DNA from: Kutzneria sp. CA-103260
GTDB taxonomy: Bacteria; Actinomycetota; Actinomycetes; Mycobacteriales; Pseudonocardiaceae
Length of the DNA stretch: 64,000 nt
Direction: 5' to 3'
Assembly: GCF_018263855.1 (NCBI RefSeq)
Contig: NZ_CP073318.1
Location: 744,001 to 808,000, forward strand
Shown: positions 1 to 8,340 of the stretch, in pieces
How positions within the stretch are numbered: the stretch's first letter is position 1
Layout of the letters: every line of letters begins with the position of its first letter
The notes under the pieces: generated by a model
Seen by the model: the letters and a program-made list of their open reading frames with translations, nothing else
Told to the model about the DNA's origin: nothing
Database searches by the model: none
Position numbers and translations under genes: made by a program

Positions 1-294
1 CTGCACATCGACTTCCCCGACGAGGACCTGGAGAAGCGGATCGTGCTGGCCCGGGTGCCCGGCATCGACTCCACGCTGGCCACCTCGGTCGTTCGGGTCA
101 TCAATGCCCTGCGGGCCATGGAACTGCGCAAGTCGCCGTCGGTGGCCGAGACCATCGACTGGGCCCGGACGCTGCTGGAGCTCGGGGCCGAGTCGCTGAA
201 CGAGGAGCTGGTGCGGGACAGCCTCGGCGTGATCCTCAAGCACCAGGAGGACATGGTCAAGGCCGGGCAGCGGCTGGAGCTGGACAAACTGTGA
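1..294 (+). CDS. MoxR-family AAA+ ATPase, C-terminal fragment
   Basis: Reading frame 1 is open from the first base, so this is the last 97 residues of a protein that begins before the window. The opening residues (HIDFPDEDLEKRI) and the following helical bundle resemble the C-terminal lid of MoxR ATPases, which act as chaperones with VWA-domain partners, often for metal or cofactor insertion. The Walker motifs lie outside the window. The GTG start of the VWA gene overlaps this stop (GTGA), so the pair is translationally coupled. That MoxR+VWA pairing is the main support for the call. Which complex they serve cannot be told here. Confidence 0.8.
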   Translation: MHIDFPDEDLEKRIVLARVPGIDSTLATSVVRVINALRAMELRKSPSVAETIDWARTLLELGAESLNEELVRDSLGVILKHQEDMVKAGQRLELDKL

Positions 295-1640
295 GTGTTT
301 CCGACCGTCTCACCGAGTTCGTGCAGGCCTTGCGGGCCAAGGGAATCCAGGCCGGGCCGGGGGAGACCGTGGACGCCGCCGCCGCTTTGGAGATCCTCGG
401 TTTCGACGACCGCGAGCAGACCCGTGAGGGCCTGGCCGCCTGCCTGATCCGGCGGGACGGTCAGCGAGCCGTCTTCGACTCCACCTTCGACCTGTTTTTC
501 CCTTTGGGTGTGGGGATTCCCGAGCAGGCCCGCCACGAACAGCTCACCCTCGACGAGCTGAACGACCGTCTCGTCGCCGCTCTGGCCGTCGACGACGAGG
601 AACAGCTGCTGCAACTGGCCGGGCTCGCCGTCGACGCGTTCGGGCAGTACGGGCAGGGCGGTTCCGGCACCAGCGGCTATTCCGCGCATCAGACCCTGGA
701 CCGGGTGCAGCCGCAGACCCTGCTCGTTCGGATCCTGGCCGCCATGCAGGCCCAGGCCGGTTTCACCGAGCGCTTGGACCGTGACGAGGTCCGTCGTCGG
801 ATCGAACGCTTCCGTGAACTCGTCCGGGGCGAAGCCCTGCGCCGCGTCGCCGAGCTCCGGGGCCGGGAACGCCTGGCCCGCACCGCCGTTCCGCCCACCC
901 CCGACCAGCTGGACTTCCTTCAGGCCGGCCGTACCCAGGTCGCCGAGATGCGGCGCATGGTCCAACCGTTGGCCCGCAAGCTCGCCACTCGCCTGGCCGC
1001 CCGCCGCCGTCGCGCCGCCCGGGGTCAGATCGACCTTCGCCGCACCCTGCGCCGCTCCCTGTCCACCGGCGGCGTGCCGATGACCCCCGTCTTCCGCCGG
1101 CACCGCCCCGGCCGGCCCGAGATCGTGCTGCTGTGCGACATGTCCGGCTCCGTGGCGTCCTTCGCCAACTTCACCATGCTTCTCGTGCAGGCCCTGCGCG
1201 ACCAGTTCTCCAAGGTCCGCGTGTTCGCCTTCGTCGACGGCATGGACGAGGTCACCCACCTCGTCACCGCCGGCGTCGCCGACCCCGCCGCCCTCGGCGC
1301 CCGCATCCTCAGCGAGGCTTCCGTCATTCGGTGGGACGGCCACTCCGACTACGGCCGCTCCATTGACGAGTTCGCCGACCGCTACCCCGACGTCATCGGC
1401 CCCAAGACTTCCGTCCTCATCCTCGGCGACGCCCGCAACAACAACGGCGACCCCCGCCTCGCCGTCCTCGCCCACATCCTGCGCCCCGCCCGCCGCGCCT
1501 TCTGGCTCAACCCCGAACGCCGCGACCTCTGGAACACCGGCGACTCCGCCGCCCACGACTACGCCACCGTCATCGAGATGCACGAATGCCGCAATGCCCG
1601 GCAGTTGGGGGCCCTGGTTTCGAGGCTGATCCCGGTCTAG
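291..1640 (+). CDS. VWA-domain protein (CoxE-like), partner of MoxR ATPase
   Basis: A 449-residue protein with a basic, Arg-rich middle (about residues 190-260) and a C-terminal von Willebrand A domain. The MIDAS start is visible as CDMSGS at about residue 281, followed by the alternating beta/alpha pattern and a late LGDARNN segment. It has no signal peptide or membrane segment, so it is cytoplasmic. Its GTG start overlaps the MoxR stop by four bases. MoxR/VWA pairs of this architecture (CoxD/CoxE, DUF58-less type) help mature metalloenzymes or remodel complexes; the target here is unknown. There is no carbon monoxide dehydrogenase beside it, although a molybdenum hydroxylase lies at 29-32.7 kb, too far away to link safely. 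Confidence 0.85.
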   Translation: MSVSDRLTEFVQALRAKGIQAGPGETVDAAAALEILGFDDREQTREGLAACLIRRDGQRAVFDSTFDLFFPLGVGIPEQARHEQLTLDELNDRLVAALAVDDEEQLLQLAGLAVDAFGQYGQGGSGTSGYSAHQTLDRVQPQTLLVRILAAMQAQAGFTERLDRDEVRRRIERFRELVRGEALRRVAELRGRERLARTAVPPTPDQLDFLQAGRTQVAEMRRMVQPLARKLATRLAARRRRAARGQIDLRRTLRRSLSTGGVPMTPVFRRHRPGRPEIVLLCDMSGSVASFANFTMLLVQALRDQFSKVRVFAFVDGMDEVTHLVTAGVADPAALGARILSEASVIRWDGHSDYGRSIDEFADRYPDVIGPKTSVLILGDARNNNGDPRLAVLAHILRPARRAFWLNPERRDLWNTGDSAAHDYATVIEMHECRNARQLGALVSRLIPV

Positions 1641-1714
1641 GTAGGCGGGGCCATGTGAATGGCCTCCTTGCGTCGGGCGCCTTACGAGCCCGATCCTGAG
1701 ACCAGGCCCTTGCT

Positions 1715-2365
1715 GTGCCGGTGTGGGTTGGACGACTTGACAGAGACACAGATATTCGAGATTTCACAGCCCGTGCTCATGGTCGAAGGAGGTGTGTCAC
1801 GATCCGTACGCGTTTTCTGACTGTCGTTGTGATGTGTGCACTGCTTGCCGGCGTCATCGGCGTGCCAGTCGCGTCCGCCTCGGGTCGGGTGGCCGGCTCC
1901 ACTCAGGTGTCCGAGCTTCCCCAGCTCGTGCGGAAAGCCATGGAGAGGGCTGAGCGGGAATATCCTGGTGCCGTCTTTTATGGCGCCAATGGCTCCCTGG
2001 TAGGGCCGACCGTCGACCCCGACGATGTGCGCGAATGGGCAATGAGGTTCGTCTCCCGTGAAGCGGAGAATGAATTTGATTTCCAGTACGTGTATTCGCC
2101 GGACGGGGAGTATGTGAGGACCGAACCCTGGACTCGCGGGCTCGGCATTCAGCCGGTGGAACCGTTTTCCATGTCGCAGAAGGATGCTGCTGGTGTGCTG
2201 TCCGAGGCTGGATACCGGGGGAAGTTTGATCAACTGTATCTCTCGCAGCCACTCGTGCCGCGGAGCGAGCCCATCTACTACTTCTGCCTGGTCACTGATG
2301 GCCAGCTTGCCGGCGTGGGCACGCGCACGAGCAGGGTGTATCCCGACCTGTTCCCATGCCGATAG
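1715..2365 (+). CDS. Small secreted protein of unknown function, start codon uncertain
   Basis: The frame is open from GTG 1715, but residues 1-27 there do not look like a protein start. A textbook signal peptide (RTRFLTVVVMCALLAGV then PVASA) begins around 1796-1805. A near-perfect Shine-Dalgarno sequence AAGGAGG lies at 1786-1792, yet the in-frame codons downstream are GTC, ACG, ATC: no ATG, GTG or TTG. Translation may use a rare start (ACG 1799 or ATC 1802), or the sequence may have changed at the start codon. The mature protein (about 170 residues) has two Cys near its C-terminus and many Tyr/Glu residues. I recognise no family. Its base composition looks less GC-rich than its neighbours, consistent with a recent arrival. 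Confidence 0.6.
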   Translation: MPVWVGRLDRDTDIRDFTARAHGRRRCVTIRTRFLTVVVMCALLAGVIGVPVASASGRVAGSTQVSELPQLVRKAMERAEREYPGAVFYGANGSLVGPTVDPDDVREWAMRFVSREAENEFDFQYVYSPDGEYVRTEPWTRGLGIQPVEPFSMSQKDAAGVLSEAGYRGKFDQLYLSQPLVPRSEPIYYFCLVTDGQLAGVGTRTSRVYPDLFPCR

Positions 2366-2436
2366 CGATCAGGCACGAGTCCGCCGCGGCCGGGAACCCC
2401 TGGAGTAGGCCGGAGCGGTACCGGGTGTGCTGAAGG

Positions 2437-2471
2437 CGGCCGGGACCACCTGATCCAGGTGGTCCCGGCCG
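2437..2471. terminator. Strong bidirectional hairpin terminator
   Basis: A perfect 16-bp inverted repeat (CGGCCGGGACCACCTG and its complement) with a three-base ATC loop, placed between two convergent genes. No T-tract follows, as is usual in GC-rich actinobacteria. Confidence 0.8.
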
Positions 2472-2496
2472 TGGCGTGCCAGTTGGCTCGGCGAGG

Positions 2497-3504
2497 TCAT
2501 TCCGCATGACGGTCCCGCGACCAGGACAGGAGCTCGTCGGCGGCCCAGCAGTTGATCACGCGGTCGGCGCCGATGCCGCACTCCTCGGCCCGGGCGCAGC
2601 CGAGCGGCTGCCAGGTGAGCTGGCCGGGGGCGTGGGCGTCCGTGTCGATGGCGAACACACAGCCCAGCTCGACGGCCATCCGCAGCAACCTGCGGGGCGG
2701 GTCGAGGCGCTCAGGCCGTGAATTGATCTCGACGGCGACGCCGTGCTCCCGGCACGCGGTGAAGACGGCTTCTGCGTCGAACTCGGACTCGGGGCGGCCG
2801 CGGCCGGTGACGAGGCGGCCGGTGCAGTGGCCGAGGACGGTGACGTGGGGGTTGGCGATGGCGGCGAGCATGCGAGGAGTCATCTCGTCGGACGGCATCC
2901 GCAGCTTGGAATGCACGCTGGCGACGACGACGTCGAGCCGGTCCAGCAGCTCGTCCTCCTGGTCGAGGCCGCCGTCGAGCAGGATGTCGACCTCGATGCC
3001 GGTGAGAATCCGGAACGGTGCCAGCTCGGCGTTCAACTCCACGACGACGTCGAGCTGCCGGCGCAGACGGTCGGCGGAGAGGCCGTTGGCGACGGTCAGG
3101 CGGGGCGAGTGGTCGGTGAGGGCGATCCAGTCGTGACCGAGGTCGCGGGCGGCGCGGGCCATGACGTCAATGGGGCTGCCGCCGTCGGACCAGTCGGAAT
3201 GGGTGTGGCAGTCGCCGCGCAGCAGCGCCCGAAGCCCGGTCCCGCCGGAGAGGTCGGGCTGGTGGACCTTCTCCAGGTACGCGATGGGCCGTCCGTGCAC
3301 AGCGTCCTCGACGACGGCGGCGGTCGACTTGCCGACGCCGGGCAGCTTGGTCAGCGTGCCCATCCGGACCATGTGGGCGAGCTTGTCGGCCGGCACCTCG
3401 GCGACGACCTGCGCGGCCTTGCGGAACGCGCGTACCCGGTAGCCCGGCTCGCCGGCGCGCTCCAGTTGGAACGCGACCTGCTCCAACGCCCGAACCGGAT
3501 CCAC
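2497..3504 (-). CDS. PHP-domain metal-dependent hydrolase with helix-hairpin-helix N-terminus
   Basis: A 335-residue protein resembling the C-terminal half of family X DNA polymerases. The first ~85 residues carry a helix-hairpin-helix (LTKLPGVGKSTAAV) that would bind DNA. The PHP domain follows, with the first metal-binding motif HTHSDWSDG, then ALTDHS, later EVD, ASVHSK, HPHVTVLGH-like and DTDAH motifs. PHP enzymes use a trinuclear metal site for phosphoester hydrolysis. The polymerase palm of PolX is absent. I chose GTG 3504 because the open frame further upstream only runs antisense through the next gene. It lies 20 bases after the PPOX gene on the same strand, so the two probably form an operon. 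Confidence 0.85.
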   Translation of the reverse strand: MDPVRALEQVAFQLERAGEPGYRVRAFRKAAQVVAEVPADKLAHMVRMGTLTKLPGVGKSTAAVVEDAVHGRPIAYLEKVHQPDLSGGTGLRALLRGDCHTHSDWSDGGSPIDVMARAARDLGHDWIALTDHSPRLTVANGLSADRLRRQLDVVVELNAELAPFRILTGIEVDILLDGGLDQEDELLDRLDVVVASVHSKLRMPSDEMTPRMLAAIANPHVTVLGHCTGRLVTGRGRPESEFDAEAVFTACREHGVAVEINSRPERLDPPRRLLRMAVELGCVFAIDTDAHAPGQLTWQPLGCARAEECGIGADRVINCWAADELLSWSRDRHAE

Positions 3505-3524
3505 GCCGTCCTGCCTACCAGAGC

Positions 3525-3917
3525 TCAGCCCATGGCGCTGACGTGGTCGGCCTCGATGGTGACGATGAGCCGCACCTGGTCGCGGCCGCCGTACCAGGCG
3601 TAGGGAGCGCCGGTGTAGCGCTTGGCCAGCACGTCGATGTGCTCGACGCCGCCGTCGGCGCTGATGGAGACGACCCGGCCGCGGACCCGGTAGTAGCGGC
3701 TCACCTCGTCGGGGTCGGCGATGTTGAGCGTGACCCGGGGGTCCCGCCGCAGGTTCCGCACCTTCTGGTGGCCCTCGACGGTGTTCACGAGCACGTGCTC
3801 GCCGTCGGTGTCGACCCAGGTCTGGGTGAGCTGCGGCGAGCCGTCGGGGTTGACGGTGGCCACGAAGCACGGGCTGGGCTTGCGCAGCAGGTCGAGCAGC
3901 GCCTCGGGAAGTGCCAT
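3525..3917 (-). CDS. PPOX-class F420/FMN-dependent oxidoreductase
   Basis: A 130-residue split-barrel protein of the Rv1155/TIGR03618 type. Visible features are the N-terminal LRKPSPCFVATVNPDGSPQ strand pair, the GEHVLVNT turn, RNLRRDPRVTLNI (flavin phosphate contact) and RGRVVSI. Such proteins bind F420 or FMN and reduce diverse substrates; which cofactor is used here cannot be decided by eye. ATG 3917 was chosen over a longer frame because AGGA stands eight bases upstream and homologous proteins begin near this point. It is the promoter-proximal gene of a pair with the PHP hydrolase and faces the alpha/beta-hydrolase gene across a short divergent region. Confidence 0.85.
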   Translation of the reverse strand: MALPEALLDLLRKPSPCFVATVNPDGSPQLTQTWVDTDGEHVLVNTVEGHQKVRNLRRDPRVTLNIADPDEVSRYYRVRGRVVSISADGGVEHIDVLAKRYTGAPYAWYGGRDQVRLIVTIEADHVSAMG

Positions 3918-3958
3918 GCGGGTGATCCTAGCCACCTCGGGTTGGTCAAGCAGGATGA

Positions 3959-3977
3959 TAGTCACTAATCTTGACTA
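3959..3977. promoter_or_regulatory. Inverted repeat in a divergent promoter region (putative operator)
   Basis: TAGTCA, seven bases, then TGACTA lie between two divergent genes, 22 bases before the ATG of the plus-strand gene. The dyad has the size of a MarR/TetR-type operator. No regulator gene is adjacent, so the binding protein is unknown. Confidence 0.4.
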
Positions 3978-3998
3978 CATGAGTCGAGGAGGCGCCCG

Positions 3999-5054
3999 AT
4001 GTCAGTCGTCGAACTGACCACGTTCACCGTCGAGTCGGACCGGACGGCCGAGATGCTGGCGGCGCGTCCGGGCATGCTGGCGGCGTTCCGCCGTGACCGA
4101 CGGGGCTTCGTCTCGGCCCGGCTGGTCCGCGTCGACGACCACACCTGGCTGGACTTCGTGGAGTGGACCGACGACACGGCCTGGGACGAGTCCAGGGCCA
4201 AGGGGGCGAACCAGCCGGAGATCGCGGCCTTCTTCGCCACCATCAGCACACTGGTGAGCTCCAACCGCGGCGTCCGCTACGACGACGAGCGCGGCGCTGT
4301 GCGGACCGTGGCCTACGGCCCGCACCCGTCGCAGGTCGGCGAGCTGTACGTGCCCGACGGCGACGGCCCGTTCCCGGTGGTGGTGCTCATCCACGGCGGC
4401 TTCTGGACGGCGATGTTCGACCGCCGGCAGCTGACGCCCCTGGCCGACGCGCTGGTCGCGGACCGCTACGCGGTGTGGAACGTGGAGTACCGGCGGCTCG
4501 GCGAGGAAGGCGGCGGCTGGCCCGGCACCTTCGACGATGTCGTCGCGGCCGTGGACAAGCTCGACGGCCTGGACGACCGGCTCGACCTCGGCCGTGTGCA
4601 GGTGATCGGCCACTCCGCCGGCGGGCAGCTCGCGGCCTACGTCGCCGGGCAGAAAGACACAAAGGTGATCAAGGCGGTGTCCCTGGCCGGCGTCCTCGAC
4701 CTGCGGGCCGCCGACGTCGACCGGCTCGGCTTGGCGCTGGCCGACCCGACCGCCCCGGAACCCGCCGGCGCGCCGCCGGCCTCGAACCCCGAGTTCGCGC
4801 CGGCCATCGCCGCCGAGGCCGGGGAAGGCATCCCACGCTGGCTGCTCGGCGGCCACCACGACGAGGTGCCCGACCGCTACGCGCAGGTCACGCCGGACGT
4901 GACCGTGCCCCTGCTGAGCATCCACGGCGCCGAGGACGACGTGGTGCCGGCGAAATACAGCCGTTCGACGGTGGAAGCGCCGGGCGCCAACCACTTCGAC
5001 GTCATCGACCCGAACCACCCGACCTGGGACATCGTCCGGAAATGGCTGGCCTGA
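3999..5054 (+). CDS. Fusion protein: ABM-like ferredoxin-fold domain plus alpha/beta hydrolase
   Basis: A 351-residue protein with two domains. Residues 1-~90 look like an antibiotic-biosynthesis-monooxygenase (dimeric alpha/beta barrel) domain, with the typical RRGFVSARL and WLDFVEWTD strands. Residues ~105-351 are an alpha/beta hydrolase close to esterase/kynurenine-formamidase-like enzymes: oxyanion HGGFW, nucleophile elbow GHSAGG, acid in HGAEDDVVP and His in ANHFD. The active site looks complete. The ATG at 3999 follows GAGGAGG. The next gene starts one base after the stop codon, and a flavin oxidase follows, so the three genes look like one small catabolic or tailoring cassette. The physiological substrate is unknown, and I know no named family with this fusion. 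Confidence 0.8.
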   Translation: MSVVELTTFTVESDRTAEMLAARPGMLAAFRRDRRGFVSARLVRVDDHTWLDFVEWTDDTAWDESRAKGANQPEIAAFFATISTLVSSNRGVRYDDERGAVRTVAYGPHPSQVGELYVPDGDGPFPVVVLIHGGFWTAMFDRRQLTPLADALVADRYAVWNVEYRRLGEEGGGWPGTFDDVVAAVDKLDGLDDRLDLGRVQVIGHSAGGQLAAYVAGQKDTKVIKAVSLAGVLDLRAADVDRLGLALADPTAPEPAGAPPASNPEFAPAIAAEAGEGIPRWLLGGHHDEVPDRYAQVTPDVTVPLLSIHGAEDDVVPAKYSRSTVEAPGANHFDVIDPNHPTWDIVRKWLA

Positions 5055-5055
5055 C

Positions 5056-5652
5056 ATGGATCACGAGAAGGTACTGGACAACGCCTGGCACACGCCGGGA
5101 GTCACCGCGATCGAGCTGCCGGCGGTGGACGTCAACCAGGTCCTCGCCGACCACTACGAGCTGGACCGCGAGCTGACCTTCACCCGCACCATGTTGTGGG
5201 ACATGGAGGCGCGCAAGGCGGCCGCCCCCGACGTCTACATCCCGACGGTCGTCGCGCCGGGCAGCGCCACCAAGTTCCCGAGCACCCGGCACGAGGAGCT
5301 GGAGGACTTCACCCGAGTGTCGGACCAGCGGCTGTGGGGCGACCGCGACCGGTTCGGCACGATCATCGAGCACGTCCGCCTCGACCACGGCCACCAGCGG
5401 GCGTTTTTCGTCGGTGACAGCGAGTTCCGGGACGTCGAGGCGACCACCGACCAGCCCCTCTTCCACGTGGAGCACTCGGTGGCCGGCGCCGAGAACCGGC
5501 CGCTGAACCTGTGGCGGATCATGGTGCTCACCGAGGCGGTCGACCAGCACCTGGTGGACGTGTTCACGAAGATGGGGGAGGACCCGTATCTGCGAGTTTT
5601 CATCGAGGTGTACCTGGAAAAGGACTTGGGCGTGTCGTTCCGCCGCAAGTAG
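5056..5652 (+). CDS. Conserved-looking protein of unknown function in the hydrolase/oxidase cassette
   Basis: A 198-residue soluble protein rich in acidic and aromatic residues, with no signal peptide or membrane segment. The sequence has no motif I recognise. Notable are several His/Asp/Glu-rich strands (VRLDHGHQRAFF, FHVEHSVAG) and a C-terminal mixed helix/strand region. It starts one base after the hydrolase stop, so it is almost certainly cotranscribed with it. A partner role to the ABM-hydrolase fusion or the flavin oxidase is possible but is inference only. Its TAG stop is also the first half of the likely -10 box for the next gene. Confidence 0.75.
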   Translation: MDHEKVLDNAWHTPGVTAIELPAVDVNQVLADHYELDRELTFTRTMLWDMEARKAAAPDVYIPTVVAPGSATKFPSTRHEELEDFTRVSDQRLWGDRDRFGTIIEHVRLDHGHQRAFFVGDSEFRDVEATTDQPLFHVEHSVAGAENRPLNLWRIMVLTEAVDQHLVDVFTKMGEDPYLRVFIEVYLEKDLGVSFRRK

Positions 5653-5655
5653 CGT
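5650..5655 (+). promoter_or_regulatory. -10 box TAGCGT of a leaderless promoter, overlapping a stop codon
   Basis: TAGCGT lies exactly six bases before ATG 5662, the spacing expected when transcription starts at the A of the start codon. Its TAG is the stop of the preceding gene. No Shine-Dalgarno sequence is present before 5662. Confidence 0.5.
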
Positions 5656-5661
5656 GGCTGG

Positions 5662-6945
5662 ATGGACGACTTGGCTCGCGCGCTCACCGGCCGGCTGTTG
5701 CTCCCGGCGGACTCCGACTACGCGCGGGCCAAGCTCGCCTTCCTCACCTGGTACGACAATCGCCGCCCGGCGGCGATCGCGTTGTGCGAGTCCGTGGCCG
5801 ACGTCCAGCGCTGCGTGGAATTCGCGGCCACGCAAGGGATTCCGGTCGCCGCGCGCAGCGGCGGCCACAGCTATGCCGGCTACTCCACGCCGGAGGGCGG
5901 CCTGATCATCGACGTCTCCCGGCTGGACACGGTCGAGGTCCGCGAGGACGGGACCGTGGTGGTCGGCGGCGGCGCGCTGCTGGCCGGCGTCTTCGAGGCG
6001 GTCGGCCGCGCCGGGCGGATGATGTCGGCCGGCACCTGCCCGACCGTCGGCGTCGCCGGCCTGACGCTGGGTGGCGGAATCGGTGCCCTGGGCCGCAAAT
6101 GCGGCCTGGCCAGCGATCAACTCGTCGCGGCCACCCTCGTCACCGCCGACGGCGTGCTGCGCACCGTCTCCGACACCCGGGAACCGGAGCTGTTCTGGGC
6201 GCTCCGGGGCGGTGGCGGCGGCAACTTCGGTGTCGTCACCTCGTTCACGTTCCGCACGATCCCGGCCGAGCCGCTCACGGTGTGGTGGCTGGACTACACC
6301 ACCGACACTCAGCCGGCGATCCTTGACGCCTGGCAGTCGTGGCAGGCGGATGTGCCCGAGGAGATGTGGTCGCAGTGCCGCCTGGGCATGCCGGAGGGAG
6401 TCGCGCAGATCGGCGGCTGCCTCGTCGGCACGGACACCAGCGACATCGACGACCTGGCCCGCCGGATCGGGGCCCGTCCGCGCGAACGGGTGCAGCGCGA
6501 GCTGGATTTCCTTGACACCATGCGGTGTTTCGCCGAAGGCAACGGCGAGCGGGTCGCCTTCGCCTCGATGTCCCGGATGCTCACCGGCCCGATGGATCCC
6601 CAGGCGATGGCCGAACTGGTCACCAGTGAACCGCGGATGTGGTGCCTCATCGACAGTTTCGGCGGCGCGATCGCCCGCGGCGAGGGCGCCTTCCCGCACC
6701 GGGACGCGATCGCCAGCATCCAGGTGACCAACCGGGCCGACACCGTCGAACAGGCCAGCCGGGAGCTCGCGCCGGTGCGGGACCAGCTCGGACAATGGTT
6801 CGGGGCCAACGGCTTCGTCAACTACATCGACCCCGAGCTGCCGGACTGGCGGCGGGCCTACTACGGCGAGAGCCTGCCGAGACTCGAAGCTGTGGCCCGG
6901 AAATACGATCCCGATCGCGTCTTCGCGTTTCCCCAGGGCATATAG
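5662..6945 (+). CDS. BBE-like FAD-linked oxidase with bicovalent flavin site
   Basis: A 427-residue flavoprotein of the berberine-bridge-enzyme/glucooligosaccharide-oxidase family. The FAD-binding half shows ARSGGHSYAGY with His69 and AGTCPTVGVAG with Cys126, the two residues that anchor FAD covalently in this family; both are present, so bicovalent attachment is likely. A C-terminal BBE segment (NYIDPELPDWRRAYYG) closes the protein. There is no signal peptide, so it is cytoplasmic, as for antibiotic-tailoring members. Such enzymes oxidise alcohols, sugars or amines using O2. It follows the ABM-hydrolase and unknown gene and may act on the same molecule. Confidence 0.88.
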   Translation: MDDLARALTGRLLLPADSDYARAKLAFLTWYDNRRPAAIALCESVADVQRCVEFAATQGIPVAARSGGHSYAGYSTPEGGLIIDVSRLDTVEVREDGTVVVGGGALLAGVFEAVGRAGRMMSAGTCPTVGVAGLTLGGGIGALGRKCGLASDQLVAATLVTADGVLRTVSDTREPELFWALRGGGGGNFGVVTSFTFRTIPAEPLTVWWLDYTTDTQPAILDAWQSWQADVPEEMWSQCRLGMPEGVAQIGGCLVGTDTSDIDDLARRIGARPRERVQRELDFLDTMRCFAEGNGERVAFASMSRMLTGPMDPQAMAELVTSEPRMWCLIDSFGGAIARGEGAFPHRDAIASIQVTNRADTVEQASRELAPVRDQLGQWFGANGFVNYIDPELPDWRRAYYGESLPRLEAVARKYDPDRVFAFPQGI

Positions 6946-6955
6946 GCTTCTCGCC

Positions 6956-8332
6956 ATGGAACTGGGGGATGCGGTACAAGCGCTGGTCAGTCACGTCCAC
7001 GCGAACGGGCCGACGGGCTGGCGCACGGCGACCATGTTCTACCGCTGCGCGCGCAGCGGGTGGTCCGGCCAGTCCCGGTACGACAACGGCTGGATGAGCG
7101 GCGCACGGGACCTGTGCCAGAATGTGGCCGACGCGCTCCTGGCGAAAGCCGACCATGCCGTCTACGAGCTGATCGTGCGCTCGACCGGCGAGTTCCGCTT
7201 CAGCCACACGCACGACCTGGACCGCACGCCAAGCCCGTTCATCGTGCGGGACAAGGACTTCTGGCTCCCCGGCCACCCGCTGCCGGGCAGTGTCCCGATG
7301 CCGGACCACGCGGAGGTCACCGACGCGCCGACCGACCCGGGCGTGCTGGCCGGTGTCGGAGACGGTCACAGCGAGGCGGAAATCCTTGCCACGGAACAGG
7401 AACTGGGTGCGCGCCTGCCCGAGGCGCTGCGGGCGCTGTACCGCGTCGGCCACCCCGGCCTCGGCGACTACCGGCTGGGCAGCCTGGACGAACTGGTCGA
7501 ATGGCACGCCGGCGACGACTTCACGTTCGGCGGCTGGGACCACGAGGACGGCCCGACGGCGTCCGGGACCGTGCCCGAGCTCCGGCCCTACGGGCACGTG
7601 AAACGGCTGTGCCGCAACGACTGGTGGCTCCCGTTCGCGGTCAGCGAGGACTGGGAGTTCCTCGCCGTCGACCTCGACCCGGCCCCGGCCGGACAGCCCG
7701 GGCAAGTGCTCCGGTTCGATGAGAACACCGAGATCGCCGGCTACGTCGCCGACTCCGTCGAGCGCCTGCTGTCGCCGTGGACCTCACCCGACGAGCCCGA
7801 GCCCAAGCGCATCGCCAACGGCACTCTCGACCTCACTCCGGCACCGGATCTCCAGCTGCTGCGGACGAATGCCGTCGCCGAGGTGGACATGGCGGCCCTC
7901 ACCGTGTTCCCGATGCTGCGTGAGCTGACCGTCACCGGGGCCGACCGTGTCCTCGCGGCCGATCTGCCCTCGCTGGAGGCGCTGGACCTCAACGCCCGTG
8001 AGTTCGACCCAACGCCGCTGGCCGGCACCACCGCGCTGTGGAGCCTGTCGCTGCGCGGCCTGGAGCACCCGGTCGACGCCCGCGTCATCGCCACCATCAG
8101 CTCCCTGATCCGCCTGGACCTGTCTGGCGTCGAGGTGACGAACATCGAGGCGCTGGCCGACTTGCCGGCGCTGCGCATGCTCACCCTCGACAAGGACCGG
8201 TGGACGCGGGTGAACCTGCCGAATCTGGCCATTCTGGGGCTGGACGGCGGGACGCTGGCCGAGCGGGTGGCCTGGCTGGACCGGTACGACCCGCTGGACC
8301 GGGCCCGCGGCCTGCACGTGCTGGAGGGTTAG
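6956..8332 (+). CDS. SUKH (SMI1/KNR4) domain protein with C-terminal leucine-rich repeats
   Basis: A 458-residue cytoplasmic protein in three parts. Residues 1-~115 form a domain with many Trp/His/Arg residues that I do not recognise (RSTGEFRFSHTHDLDR). Residues ~125-275 match the SMI1/KNR4 SUKH fold: EQELGARLPEALRALYRVG, a GDYRLGSLDEL motif and WWLPFAVSEDWEFLAVDLDP. Residues ~280-440 contain leucine-rich repeats (LRELTVTGA, LEALDLN, LWSLSLRGL, LIRLDLSGVEV, LRMLTLDK). SUKH proteins are often toxin-immunity proteins in bacteria, but no toxin gene is adjacent. TAGGCT seven bases before ATG 6956, with no Shine-Dalgarno sequence, suggests a leaderless mRNA. Confidence 0.8.
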   Translation: MELGDAVQALVSHVHANGPTGWRTATMFYRCARSGWSGQSRYDNGWMSGARDLCQNVADALLAKADHAVYELIVRSTGEFRFSHTHDLDRTPSPFIVRDKDFWLPGHPLPGSVPMPDHAEVTDAPTDPGVLAGVGDGHSEAEILATEQELGARLPEALRALYRVGHPGLGDYRLGSLDELVEWHAGDDFTFGGWDHEDGPTASGTVPELRPYGHVKRLCRNDWWLPFAVSEDWEFLAVDLDPAPAGQPGQVLRFDENTEIAGYVADSVERLLSPWTSPDEPEPKRIANGTLDLTPAPDLQLLRTNAVAEVDMAALTVFPMLRELTVTGADRVLAADLPSLEALDLNAREFDPTPLAGTTALWSLSLRGLEHPVDARVIATISSLIRLDLSGVEVTNIEALADLPALRMLTLDKDRWTRVNLPNLAILGLDGGTLAERVAWLDRYDPLDRARGLHVLEG

Positions 8333-8340
8333 ATGGGGAC

